Assembly: GCF_000331005.1 (NCBI RefSeq)
Contig: NZ_AEJB01000023.1
Span: 1 to 37,848 of the forward strand
Direction of reading: 5' to 3'
DNA from: Streptomyces turgidiscabies Car8
GTDB lineage: Bacteria > Actinomycetota > Actinomycetes > Streptomycetales > Streptomycetaceae
DNA length: 37,848 nucleotides
Shown here: positions 27,636 through 35,767 of the stretch, piece after piece
Layout: each line of letters begins with the position of its first letter
How positions within the stretch are numbered: the stretch's first letter is position 1
The notes under the pieces: model-generated
What the model saw: only the letters and a program-made list of their open reading frames with translations
Told to the model about the DNA's origin: nothing
Databases searched by the model: none
Position numbers and translations under genes: made by a program

Positions 27636-27791
27636 ATGGCGCTGCGAGCGGCGTGCAGCAGTATGAGCACGTGGAGAAAGTACGACTTCTCGTCGTGGAC
27701 GACGATCCCCCCATCGCCGACCTGGTCGCGACGGTCGCCCGCTACGAGGGCTGGGAGGCGGTCGCCGCGTACTCCGGTGAGGAGGGGCTGA
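27636..27791 (+). other. Short out-of-frame ORF overlapping the response regulator start
   Basis: An ATG at 27636 directly follows the strong ribosome binding site GGGGGAGGGAG. It opens a 51-codon frame, different from the response regulator frame, ending at a TGA at 27789. It may be a leader ORF affecting regulator translation or a coincidence. I see no conserved features in its peptide. Confidence 0.25.
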
Positions 27792-28369
27792 CCAGGGCCG
27801 CCGAGTTCCGTCCCGACATCGTGGTGCTCGACCTGATGCTCCCGGGCCTCGACGGCTTCGCCGTGCTCGACCGGCTGCGGCTGTCGGGCACGATGGTTCC
27901 CGTGGTCTTCCTCACCGCCCGTGACGGGGTCGCCGACCGGGTCGCCGGCCTCACCCGGGGCGGCGACGACTACCTGGTCAAACCCTTCGCCGTGGAGGAG
28001 CTGATGGCCAGGCTGCGGACCGTGCTGCGCCGCAGCGCCGGCCCCGGTTTCCAGCGGTCCGTGCTGCAGGTGGCCGACCTGACGATGGACGAGGACACCC
28101 GCGAGGTGAGACGCGGCGACAAACGGCTCACCCTCACCCCGACCGAGTACGAGGTGCTGCGCTACCTGATGCGCAAGTCGCCGACCGTCCTCACCAAGGC
28201 ACAGATCCTCGACCACGTCTGGGAGTACGGCTTCGGCGGCCGGTCCAACGTCGTGGAACTGGTCGTCAGCAGGCTGCGCCGCAAGCTCGACGACCCCGAC
28301 CAGCACGACGAACCGCTGATCCACACCGTGCGGGGCGTCGGCTACGTGGTCCGGCAGGTCGGCGAGTGA
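27671..28369 (+). CDS. OmpR/PhoB-family response regulator
   Basis: A 232-residue response regulator. The receiver domain has the acidic pocket VVDDD (residues 8-12), phospho-acceptor Asp54 in VVLDLMLPG and the conserved lysine in LVKPF. The C-terminal winged-helix DNA-binding domain ends HTVRGVGYVV. I start it at the GTG at 27671, which gives the family's normal N-terminus; a GTG at 27653 is also in frame and neither has a good ribosome binding site. Its stop overlaps the kinase start. It is divergent from the flavocytochrome operon and is a plausible regulator of it. Confidence 0.9.
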   Translation: MEKVRLLVVDDDPPIADLVATVARYEGWEAVAAYSGEEGLTRAAEFRPDIVVLDLMLPGLDGFAVLDRLRLSGTMVPVVFLTARDGVADRVAGLTRGGDDYLVKPFAVEELMARLRTVLRRSAGPGFQRSVLQVADLTMDEDTREVRRGDKRLTLTPTEYEVLRYLMRKSPTVLTKAQILDHVWEYGFGGRSNVVELVVSRLRRKLDDPDQHDEPLIHTVRGVGYVVRQVGE

Positions 28370-29820
28370 TCCGCCGCTGCCGGGAGAACTACCGCAGGCT
28401 GCGGCTGGGCACGCGGCTGGCGCTGGGCATGGGCGTGCTCTCGCTGGTCGTGTTCGCCGTCGTCGGCGCCTCGCTGTCGATGTACATGCGGGACTACCTG
28501 GTACGCCAGCTCAGCGACCAGATGACGCACGTCCAGACCAGCCAGGCCAAGGACGTGATGGCGTACGGCGGCGTCCAGGACAAGCCCTACTGGGGCTGGT
28601 ACAGCGCCTCGTACAAGATCTCGGGCCCCGAACCTGTCCTCCGCAAGCCCGCCGACGTCCCGCCGGACGCCAGTGAACTCCGCGCCACCGCCGACGCCGT
28701 GCGGACCTCCGGCGCCGACGTGCTGCGCACGGCGCGGATCGGCGGGGAGTCCTACCGGCTGCGCGCCTGCGAGGTCGAGGACGGGGTCGTCCTGGTCACC
28801 GCGGCGCCCCTGGAGGACATGGAGAACACCATGGACCGGCTGGTCACGGTCCAGGTCGTCGCCTTCGCACTCGCCCTCCTGGGCCTCGTGGTCCTCGGCC
28901 GCGCGGTGCTGCGGCGCGGCCTCAGGCCCCTCAGTGACATGGCCCACACCGCCCGCGGCATCACCTCCCACGACTTCACCGACTCCGCCCGGCTGCCCGT
29001 ACGCGCCGACCGGGGCGACGGCGGCCCCGAGGTCGAGGAACTGCGCACCGCGTTCAACACCATGCTCGAACACATCGACGACTCGCTCGCCGTGCGCACC
29101 GAGGCCGAACAGCGCCTCCGCCGCTTCGTCGCCGACGCCTCGCACGAGCTGCGTACACCCCTGATGTCGGTACGGGGCTATGCGGATCTCTTCCAGTACG
29201 CCGCCGCCAACGAGCCCGGTGAACGGGACAGGCACCTGGCCCGGCTGCGCGCCGAGGCGGCCCGGATGGGCGTCCTGCTCGACGACCTGCTGCTGCTCGC
29301 CCGGCTGGACGCGGCCCAGGTCGAGACCCCGCTGCGCCCGGAGAGCGCCGACCTGGTCGAACTGGCCGGCCAGGCGGCGGACGCCTTCCGCGCGGGCCAC
29401 CCGGAGCGTCCCCTGACGGTGACGGCACCCCCGAAGGAACTGCGGCTGCGTCTCGACCCGCTGCGTATCCGGCAGGTCCTGGACAACCTGCTGACCAACG
29501 CGGCCGTGCACACGCCCGCCGGAACAGCGGTGTCCCTGGAGGTGGGAGTCGACGACGGCCACGCGGTGGTCCGGGTCGCCGACGCGGGCCCCGGCATCCC
29601 GGCCGCCGACCAGGACCGGGTCTTCGACCGTTTCTACCGCGTCGACAAGGCCCGCAGCCGTGACCGGGGCGGCAGCGGGCTCGGGCTCGCGGTCGCGCTG
29701 TCCCTGGTCCGGGCACACGGCGGCACCCTCGACGTGACCAGCGTCACCGGGGAGACCGCCTTCACCCTGCGCATCCCGCTGAACAGGACGGACGGGACGG
29801 ACAGGCCACTGGACAGCTGA
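28366..29820 (+). CDS. Sensor histidine kinase
   Basis: A 484-residue membrane kinase partnered with the regulator whose stop it overlaps (GTGA). Transmembrane helices lie at about residues 17-41 and 160-182, with an extracytoplasmic sensor region between them. A HAMP linker follows, then the phospho-acceptor His260 in DASHELRTPL. The ATPase domain has NLLTNAAVHTP, DAGPGIP and GGSGLGLAVAL. The sensed signal is unknown. The sensor region, about 118 residues, shows no family I recognise. The C-terminus becomes repetitive (RTDGTDRPLDS) and continues after the stop into an 18-base repeat array. Confidence 0.92.
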   Translation: MIRRCRENYRRLRLGTRLALGMGVLSLVVFAVVGASLSMYMRDYLVRQLSDQMTHVQTSQAKDVMAYGGVQDKPYWGWYSASYKISGPEPVLRKPADVPPDASELRATADAVRTSGADVLRTARIGGESYRLRACEVEDGVVLVTAAPLEDMENTMDRLVTVQVVAFALALLGLVVLGRAVLRRGLRPLSDMAHTARGITSHDFTDSARLPVRADRGDGGPEVEELRTAFNTMLEHIDDSLAVRTEAEQRLRRFVADASHELRTPLMSVRGYADLFQYAAANEPGERDRHLARLRAEAARMGVLLDDLLLLARLDAAQVETPLRPESADLVELAGQAADAFRAGHPERPLTVTAPPKELRLRLDPLRIRQVLDNLLTNAAVHTPAGTAVSLEVGVDDGHAVVRVADAGPGIPAADQDRVFDRFYRVDKARSRDRGGSGLGLAVALSLVRAHGGTLDVTSVTGETAFTLRIPLNRTDGTDRPLDS

Positions 29821-29848
29821 TCGAACCGGACAGCAATGCGAGTACAAC

Positions 29849-29902
29849 GACCCGACCGAACACCAAGACCCAACCGAACACAACGATTCAACTGAATACG
29901 AC
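29849..29902. repeat. Three degenerate 18-base tandem repeats
   Basis: Units at 29849-29866, 29867-29884 and 29885-29902 follow the pattern GACCCRACCGAACACMAM; the third is diverged. Read in the frame of the downstream flavoprotein they spell DPTEHQ, DPTEHN, DSTEYD. They fill most of the 130-base gap after the kinase gene. No start codon precedes them in that frame. Confidence 0.7.
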
Positions 29903-29950
29903 GACTCGGTCCGACGGCTCAGCACGGACGATCTGAGGAGACCCCCCACT

Positions 29951-30595
29951 GTGAACGTACTGATCGTTTTCGCCCACCCCGAACTCTGCTCGTTCAACGG
30001 CGCGTTGAAGGTCAGAGCCGTGGACGTCCTGAAGCGGGCCGGGCACGAGGTCGTGGTCAGCGACCTGTACCGGCTCGGCTGGAAGGCGGCGCTCGACGCC
30101 GAGGACTTCCCCGGCGTCTGGACCGACCCCGACTTCCTGGATGTCACCGCCGAACAGGAACGCGTGTCGGCGGAGCACGAGACCCCGCCCGACGTCCTCG
30201 CGGAGCAGGAGAAGGTCACCCGGTGCGATCTGCTGATCCTCCAGTTCCCGCTGTGGTGGTCCGGAATGCCGGCCATCCTCAAGGGCTGGATCGACCGCAC
30301 GATGGCCCGCGGCTTCGCCTACGGAGAGGGACGCGCCTACGGCACCGGCCCGCTGAAGGGCAGACGCGCCCTGGTGTGCACGACCACGGGCACCACCTCA
30401 GGCCTGTACGGCCAGGACGGTACCGACGAGGACCTGGACCGCGCCCTCTGGCCCATCCACCACGGCATCCTCGGCTGCCTCGGCTTCGACGTCCTCCCGC
30501 CGTTCGTCGCCCGCGCTCCGGGGGAGGCGTCGGCGAAACAGCGGGAGGAGTACCTCACGGAGTACGCCGAACGGCTGCTGGCGGTAACTCCGTAG
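29951..30595 (+). CDS. NAD(P)H quinone oxidoreductase-like flavoprotein
   Basis: A 214-residue flavodoxin-fold protein of the NQO/KefF/MdaB group. It begins MNVLIVFAHPELCSFNGAL (FMN- or FAD-phosphate loop), has LQFPLWWSGMPAILKGWIDR in the middle and TTTGTTSGLYGQDG near the nicotinamide site. It is expected to reduce quinones or similar acceptors by two electrons. The GTG at 29951 follows a GAGGAG site. It lies 130 bases after the kinase gene. The TetR gene is convergent with it, with 22 bases between them. Confidence 0.88.
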   Translation: MNVLIVFAHPELCSFNGALKVRAVDVLKRAGHEVVVSDLYRLGWKAALDAEDFPGVWTDPDFLDVTAEQERVSAEHETPPDVLAEQEKVTRCDLLILQFPLWWSGMPAILKGWIDRTMARGFAYGEGRAYGTGPLKGRRALVCTTTGTTSGLYGQDGTDEDLDRALWPIHHGILGCLGFDVLPPFVARAPGEASAKQREEYLTEYAERLLAVTP

Positions 30596-30617
30596 CGGGC
30601 GCGGACTCCCGTACGGG

Positions 30618-31211
30618 CTACTCCCGTACGAGGGCGGCCACATGGTCGGAGACCGTGTCGAGGATCTCCGCGCAGGCCTTCTCGTCGCCCAGGGCCAGGA
30701 AGTTGAGCGTCAGCCCGTCCGTCATCGCGGCCAGATAGCGGGCCAACACCGGGACGGGCACGCTCAGTTCGAACGCCATGGTCTCGCGCAGCTGCTCCAG
30801 CAGTTCGGCGTACGTCTCGGCGTACAGCTCGTACTGCCGACGGGCCAGATGCGTGAACTCCGGCTCGCGCAGGGCGTACTGGGTGAGTTCGTACGTCAGC
30901 ATGTGCCGGCCCGGGTGGGCCGCCACATGGTCCCAGTACGCCCTGAAGCCCGCCCTGATCGTCTCCCGCAGGGTGGACTGGGGCTGGATCGCCTCACGCA
31001 CCACATCGACGTAGTCGTCCATGATCGTCGTGATGACCGACTCGATCAGGGCCTGCTTGGAGTCGAAGCAGTAGTGGAAGACGCTCAGTGACACGCCTGC
31101 CTCGGCCGCGATGGACCGGGTCGTCGTCCTGGGGACGCCGTCCCGGGTCATCGCGCGGATGGCCGCTTCGGTCAGCTGCCGGCGCCTCTCTGCCGACGGC
31201 TTGCGTGCCAT
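30618..31211 (-). CDS. TetR-family transcriptional regulator
   Basis: A 197-residue repressor. The N-terminal helix-turn-helix spans about residues 10-55 with TTTRSIAAEAGVSLSVFHYCFDSKQALI. The C-terminal ligand domain includes YWDHVAAHPGRHMLTYELTQYAL, typical of a TetR_C group. The ATG at 31211 has GGGAG before it. It is convergent with the quinone-reductase gene and is preceded on the same strand by the secreted hydrolase gene. Its target is not evident. Confidence 0.9.
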   Translation of the reverse strand: MARKPSAERRRQLTEAAIRAMTRDGVPRTTTRSIAAEAGVSLSVFHYCFDSKQALIESVITTIMDDYVDVVREAIQPQSTLRETIRAGFRAYWDHVAAHPGRHMLTYELTQYALREPEFTHLARRQYELYAETYAELLEQLRETMAFELSVPVPVLARYLAAMTDGLTLNFLALGDEKACAEILDTVSDHVAALVRE

Positions 31212-31233
31212 GGACTCCCCCTAGATGTGGAAC

Positions 31234-33306
31234 TCAGCTGCTGTAGACACCTACTTCGTAGAGTGAGTATCCCCAGTCAGTGCCCCGATCCAGTCCGTGG
31301 ACGCGCACATAGCGGGCAGGGATCCCCGAGAACTGCGCGGTGTCCAGGCCGCCGTCGCCGACAGTCGTGGACCAGGCGGTCTGCCAGGTCGTACCGTCGG
31401 TGGAGAGTTCGACGCGGTACGACTTCCCGAACGCCTTCTCCCAGTCGAGGGTGACTCGCTTGACCAGGTTGGTCGCCCCGAGGTCGAGCTGGAGCCACTG
31501 GTCGTCGCTCCAGTCGCTCGCCCAGCGGCTGCCCGAGTCGCCGTCCACGGCCCGGTCGGGCTGGTAGCTGGTGAACGGGTTCGACTCCGACGAACTGGCC
31601 GTCGCCGTCACGCCCTTGGCGAGGTTCACCCCGGCCTTGTGGGTCTCCGAGGCGCCCCAGGTGTCGAGGTAGGACTCGGCGCCCCGGAACAGGTCGCTCA
31701 CCGCGTCCGCGCCACCGACCTGCTTGATGTCCTGGATCCAGTCCGGGATCAGGCCGACGTGCGCGGCACCGTCCGTGTTGATGTCCCAGGTGCGTGAACC
31801 CGTGGTCTGCCGGTTGATCACCGAGCCGCCGTCGACGCTGGTGAAGGGGTACGTCACCGTCGTACCGGTGTCGGTGCCGCGCGGGGCGGGGTGGTCACCG
31901 ATGCCGTTGAAGTCGGTGCCGTAGCCGTAGCCCTTGTCGTACTTGGTGCGCAGGGCGTCGGTGCGCGCGGCCTCCGCGACGAACTCCTTGGAGGAGTGCA
32001 TGTACTGGGCGATGAAACCGCCGAGACCGTAGACCCGGTCGGTCCAGTTGAGGTCCATCCAGCTGTGCGAGGAGAGGATGCCGGGGTAGGCCTCCGCCGC
32101 GAAGATGTCCATCGCCTGACCGGCGGCCTTGACCCCCATGTGGTCGATCTCCAGCATCATCTTGCGCTTGATCATGCCGCGCACGGCGTAGTCACCGAGC
32201 GCGGTGAGCCCGCGCTTGTTGCACTGCGCGTCCGAGGAATACGTCGGCAGTTCGGTGCCCGCCGGCAGATCCTCCGTCGCGTCGGTCGCCGTGGCGCCGC
32301 CGATGGGGTTGTCGTGCATCGCGCTCGTGCACTTCTCCGTCTGCCAGAAGGTGCCCGTCGACAGGAACTGGCCGACGTTGATCGCCGTACCGAGACCGCC
32401 CTCGTCGAACCGCACCCCGCACAGGGCGTTGTCGAACTTGTGGCACAGGAACATGCTGCGCACACCGAGGCCGTACAGCTCGTCGAGGCCCTTGTCGATG
32501 TCGGCCTTGCTGCACTGCGCGATGTCCAGGATCTGCTTGCAGCCGAAGGGCTCGGACGTCTCGACACCGAGGACGACCGCCAGCTTGCCCTGCTTGATCA
32601 CCTCACGGGCCTGCGCGCTGTCGGTGACGATCCGGAACCAGCCCTTGCCGGTGCCGCCGTACTGGGCGTCGACGAAGTCCTGGAGCTGGTAGGTCAGTTT
32701 CGCCTGGAGACGGATGGAGGTCATCTCGTCGCAGCTGCGGTCCTTGAACGGGTAGATCGAGCAGATCATGCCGTTCGTGACCAGGTCGTTGACCAGCACG
32801 CGCTGGCCGCCGCGCCAGGCGCGCTCGATCCAGGCGTAGTAGTTCGCCTGATGGGTCATCGAGTCGTACGCGGGCCAGTCCTTGAACGTCGGGTAGCCGA
32901 CCGGGTCGTGCTTGCCGTCGCCGCCGTGGGTGATGTAGTCGAAGATCGCGAGGGTGCCGTCCGGGTAGTGCTCGGGACAGTCCTTGAGCGCGTCGGCGAT
33001 CCCGCTGGTGGAGAAGACCTTCCCGCAGATGAGCCGCCCGCCGAATGCCTCGTTGGAGAACAGGTGGTTGTGCGCGTCGACGAACCCCTGTACCTCGCCC
33101 CGGGAGTTGGTGCCCTTGAAGGGCTCACCCGTGACATTGATCTGGGAGTCGGGCGTCGGGCGCGCGGTCGGCGTCCACCAGTCCGTGCCGGCCGCCGAGC
33201 TGGGCCCGGTACCGAGCATCAGCGCCAGTACGGCGAGCAGGAGGGGCAGCACGGTCAGGGGTCCGCGACCGCGACGCGGGCGAGGCGGGAAGGCAGGTTC
33301 GGTCAT
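31234..33306 (-). CDS. Secreted amidohydrolase/dipeptidase-like protein with F5/8 type C domain
   Basis: A 690-residue exported protein. A signal peptide with an arginine-rich start and a hydrophobic stretch precedes an alanine-type cleavage site near SSAAGTDWW. The catalytic part, about residues 70-560, has metal-site motifs FVDAHNHLF, LEIDHMG and SSHSWMD that recall membrane dipeptidase and amidohydrolase folds. The last 140 residues are a discoidin (F5/8 type C, CBM32-like) domain, GVTATASSSE to GYSLYEVGVYS, which usually binds carbohydrate. Many cysteines suggest disulfides outside the cell. I prefer the ATG at 33306 for spacing to GAGGA; a GTG at 33309 is equally in frame. The substrate is unknown. 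Confidence 0.78.
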   Translation of the reverse strand: MTEPAFPPRPRRGRGPLTVLPLLLAVLALMLGTGPSSAAGTDWWTPTARPTPDSQINVTGEPFKGTNSRGEVQGFVDAHNHLFSNEAFGGRLICGKVFSTSGIADALKDCPEHYPDGTLAIFDYITHGGDGKHDPVGYPTFKDWPAYDSMTHQANYYAWIERAWRGGQRVLVNDLVTNGMICSIYPFKDRSCDEMTSIRLQAKLTYQLQDFVDAQYGGTGKGWFRIVTDSAQAREVIKQGKLAVVLGVETSEPFGCKQILDIAQCSKADIDKGLDELYGLGVRSMFLCHKFDNALCGVRFDEGGLGTAINVGQFLSTGTFWQTEKCTSAMHDNPIGGATATDATEDLPAGTELPTYSSDAQCNKRGLTALGDYAVRGMIKRKMMLEIDHMGVKAAGQAMDIFAAEAYPGILSSHSWMDLNWTDRVYGLGGFIAQYMHSSKEFVAEAARTDALRTKYDKGYGYGTDFNGIGDHPAPRGTDTGTTVTYPFTSVDGGSVINRQTTGSRTWDINTDGAAHVGLIPDWIQDIKQVGGADAVSDLFRGAESYLDTWGASETHKAGVNLAKGVTATASSSESNPFTSYQPDRAVDGDSGSRWASDWSDDQWLQLDLGATNLVKRVTLDWEKAFGKSYRVELSTDGTTWQTAWSTTVGDGGLDTAQFSGIPARYVRVHGLDRGTDWGYSLYEVGVYSS

Positions 33307-33500
33307 CACTCACGTCCTCGCAAAAGGTTGTCATGGCTCGCGCAAAGCCTGTGATGAGGATCGCTACGGCAGGGTGACGGAGTCAATAGTCCGGGACGCT
33401 TGACCTGATAGGCGGAGTGGCCGTAGCGGGTGGATTTCAGTGCGTTACCTGTGCACGGCCTGTGTGAGATCGGTACGTGACCTGGGCGTGAACATGGAAA

Positions 33501-33523
33501 ACAATATTGTTGACAATGTTGTC
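33501..33523 (+). promoter_or_regulatory. Putative promoter and GntR operator
   Basis: A perfect palindrome, ACAATATTGT (33501-33510), is followed by the near-palindrome GACAATGTTGTC (33512-33523). A TTGACA -35-like hexamer at 33510-33515 overlaps both, and a TAGATT -10-like element lies at 33528-33533, with shorter than ideal spacing. The region is strikingly AT-rich for this genome. Autoregulation by the GntR protein encoded 43 bases downstream is inferred. Confidence 0.6.
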
Positions 33524-33565
33524 GGTCTAGATTTAGCGTCGACAGGCACTCACTCAGGAGGGCAC

Positions 33566-34216
33566 ATGCCGAACCAAGCCCGTCCAGGCACCGGAGAGCA
33601 GGCCAGGCAGCACGCGCTGGAGCGGCTGCGGCAGGCGATCCTGCGCGGCGACATGGCGCCGGCCCAGCGGCTGGTGGAGAACGAACTCGCCGAGCAGTTC
33701 GGTGTGACACGGGCCAGCGTCCGGGCGGCGCTGATCGAGCTGGAGTCGGAGGGACTCGTCGAACGGATCCGCAACCGCGGCTCGCGGGTGCGGGTGGTGA
33801 CCGTGGAGGAAGCGGTCGCCATCACCGAATGCCGGATGGTCCTCGAAGGGCTGTGCGCGGCCAAGGCGGCCGTGGCGGCCACCGATGACCAACTGGCCGA
33901 ACTGACCGGTATCGGCGAGGCGATGGCCAAGGCCGTGGCCGACGGCGAGCCGGTCACGTACTCCGAGCTCAACCAGGAACTGCACGCCCGGATCAGACAG
34001 TTCTCCGGCCAGCGGACGGCCGTGGAACTGCTGGAGAAGCTCAACGCCCAGTTGGTGCGCCACCGTTTCCAGCTCGCGCTGCGACCGGGGCGGCCCCAGC
34101 ACTCCCTGGGTGAACACCTGGCCATGATCGAGACGATCACCGCCAGGGACCCGCAGGCGGCCGAAACGGCCGCTCGGGCCCATCTCACGAGCGTGATCGC
34201 CGCATTGCGCGAATGA
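33566..34216 (+). CDS. GntR-family regulator (FadR/FCD subgroup)
   Basis: A 216-residue regulator. The winged-helix domain spans about residues 15-75 (ILRGDMAPAQRLVENELAEQFGVTRASVRAALIELESEGLVERI). The C-terminal FCD domain has the metal and effector pattern of helical histidines (LNQELHARI and GEHLAMIETI). The ATG at 33566 follows AGGAGG. The 49-base gap to galB and the common direction suggest that it controls the aromatic operon, with a pathway intermediate as effector. Confidence 0.9.
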   Translation: MPNQARPGTGEQARQHALERLRQAILRGDMAPAQRLVENELAEQFGVTRASVRAALIELESEGLVERIRNRGSRVRVVTVEEAVAITECRMVLEGLCAAKAAVAATDDQLAELTGIGEAMAKAVADGEPVTYSELNQELHARIRQFSGQRTAVELLEKLNAQLVRHRFQLALRPGRPQHSLGEHLAMIETITARDPQAAETAARAHLTSVIAALRE

Positions 34217-34265
34217 CGCCGCCGGGGTGGGCCGACCGAAGCCGTCCACCAAGGAGATCTCTGCC

Positions 34266-35015
34266 ATGACACACGGTGCGGCGCCCGCCGCCGCTCGCTC
34301 GACGCTGGTGATCAGCGCACACGCCGGTGACTTCGTCTGGCGGGCGGGGGGTGCCATCGCCCTGGCGGCCTCGCGCGGCGAGAAGGTCGTCATCGCGTGC
34401 CTGTCGTACGGGGAGCGCGGCGAGTCGGCCAAGGCCTGGCGCGAGGGCAGGTCGCTCGACGAGATCAAGGGGATACGCCGGACCGAGGCCGAGCAGGCCG
34501 CCGCCGCGCTCGGCGCAGAGGTCCGCTTCCTCGACGCCGGCGACTACCCCCTCCTCGCCACACCCGAGTTGACCGACCGGCTGGTGGGCATCTACCGCGA
34601 CACCCAGCCCGACGTGGTCCTCACCCACCCGCTGTCCGACCCCTACAACGCCGACCACCCCGCCGCCTCCCGGATGGCCCTGGACGCGCGCGTCCTCGCC
34701 CAGGCCATCGGCTACCCCGCCCCCGGTGAAGTCCTGGGCGCGCCACCGGTGTTCTTCTTCGAACCCCACCAGCCGGAGATGTGCGACTTCACCCCGCAGG
34801 TGCTGCTCGACATCACCGAGGTGTTCGACACCAAGCGCAAGGCCATGGAGTGCCTGCCCGCCCAGCAGCATCTGTGGGACTACTACACCGACCTCGCGAA
34901 ACGGCGCGGCGTCCAGCTCAAGCGCAACGCCGGCCCCAACCTCGGCCTGCCGCACACCACTTACGGCGAGGCGTACATGCGCCCCTACCCGCAGGTCACG
35001 GGGGAACTGGCATGA
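34266..35015 (+). CDS. galB: 4-oxalomesaconate hydratase (GalB-like, PIG-L/LmbE fold)
   Basis: A 249-residue PIG-L/LmbE-fold protein. Classical deacetylases have AHPDD, but here the metal site reads SAHAGDFVWRAGG (His19, Asp22), followed by HPLSDPYNADHPAA. This matches GalB of Pseudomonas putida, the PIG-L-type 4-oxalomesaconate hydratase of gallate degradation. It converts 4-oxalomesaconate to 4-carboxy-4-hydroxy-2-oxoadipate. The ATG at 34266 has AAGGAG upstream, and the next gene starts within its stop (ATGA). The adjoining galC- and galD-like genes strengthen the assignment over a deacetylase. Confidence 0.85.
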   Translation: MTHGAAPAAARSTLVISAHAGDFVWRAGGAIALAASRGEKVVIACLSYGERGESAKAWREGRSLDEIKGIRRTEAEQAAAALGAEVRFLDAGDYPLLATPELTDRLVGIYRDTQPDVVLTHPLSDPYNADHPAASRMALDARVLAQAIGYPAPGEVLGAPPVFFFEPHQPEMCDFTPQVLLDITEVFDTKRKAMECLPAQQHLWDYYTDLAKRRGVQLKRNAGPNLGLPHTTYGEAYMRPYPQVTGELA

Positions 35016-35767
35016 GCGGCGTGATCGTCACCGACCCGCCCCGCGCAGCCGCCGGGGACGTCGAGGCGCTGGCCGCCTACGGCGTGGCCACCGTCCACGA
35101 GGCACTGGGACGCACCGGTCTCCTCGGCCCCGCCCTGCGCCCGATCCAGCAGGACGTCCGCATCGCGGGCACCGCCGTCACCGCCCTGTGCTGGCCCGGC
35201 GACAACCTCATGATCCACGCGGCCGTGGAGCAGTGCGCCCAGGGCGACATCCTGGTCGTCACCACCACGTCCCCCTGCACGGACGGCCTGTTCGGCGAAC
35301 TGTTCGCCACCGCGCTGCAACGCCGGGGCGTACGCGGCCTGGTCATCAACACCGGGGTGCGCGACACCGCCGAGCTACGCGCCATGGGCTTCCCCGTCTG
35401 GTCGGCGGCGGTCTCCGCGCAGGGCACCGTCAAGGCGACGGGCGGATCGGTCAACGTCCCCGTCGTGGTGGGCGCCCAGCAGATCCGCCCCGGCGACGTG
35501 ATCATCGCCGACGACGACGGCGTCATGGTCGTGCCCCGGCAGCGCTCCGCCGAGGCCGTCAAGGCGTCCCAGGCCCGCACGGCGAAGGAGGAATCGTCCC
35601 GACTCGCCTTCGCCGACGGCCAGTTGGGCCTGGACCGGTACGGGTTGCGCGAGACCCTCGTACGGCTGGAGGTGCGCTACCAGTCGTACGAGGAGTACGC
35701 GCGGGCCGCCGACCCGGAGACCGGCGCGGAAGCCGACCGGGACGCCGGACCGGGAACCCGCCCGTGA
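35012..35767 (+). CDS. galC: 4-carboxy-4-hydroxy-2-oxoadipate aldolase (GalC-like, RraA fold)
   Basis: A 251-residue RraA-fold class II aldolase. Recognisable segments are YGVATVHEALGRTGLLGPAL, VINTGVRDTAELRAMGFPVWS and IIADDDGVMVVP. The family cleaves 4-carboxy-4-hydroxy-2-oxoadipate to pyruvate and oxaloacetate, the last step of gallate and protocatechuate 4,5-cleavage pathways. It overlaps galB (ATGA) and galD (GTGA). The RraA fold also includes RNase E inhibitors and other aldolases, but context favours this one. Confidence 0.87.
   Translation: MSGVIVTDPPRAAAGDVEALAAYGVATVHEALGRTGLLGPALRPIQQDVRIAGTAVTALCWPGDNLMIHAAVEQCAQGDILVVTTTSPCTDGLFGELFATALQRRGVRGLVINTGVRDTAELRAMGFPVWSAAVSAQGTVKATGGSVNVPVVVGAQQIRPGDVIIADDDGVMVVPRQRSAEAVKASQARTAKEESSRLAFADGQLGLDRYGLRETLVRLEVRYQSYEEYARAADPETGAEADRDAGPGTRP

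Noticed and set aside
28342..30300. A 652-codon minus-strand frame opposite the histidine kinase
   Set aside because: The kinase on the plus strand has all its motifs, and the antisense translation is repetitive with no domain.
34266..35015. Sugar or mycothiol-pathway deacetylase (MshB/Mca-type) assignment
   Set aside because: The AHPDD motif is replaced by AHAGD and the gene is embedded in a gallate-type operon, as in GalB.
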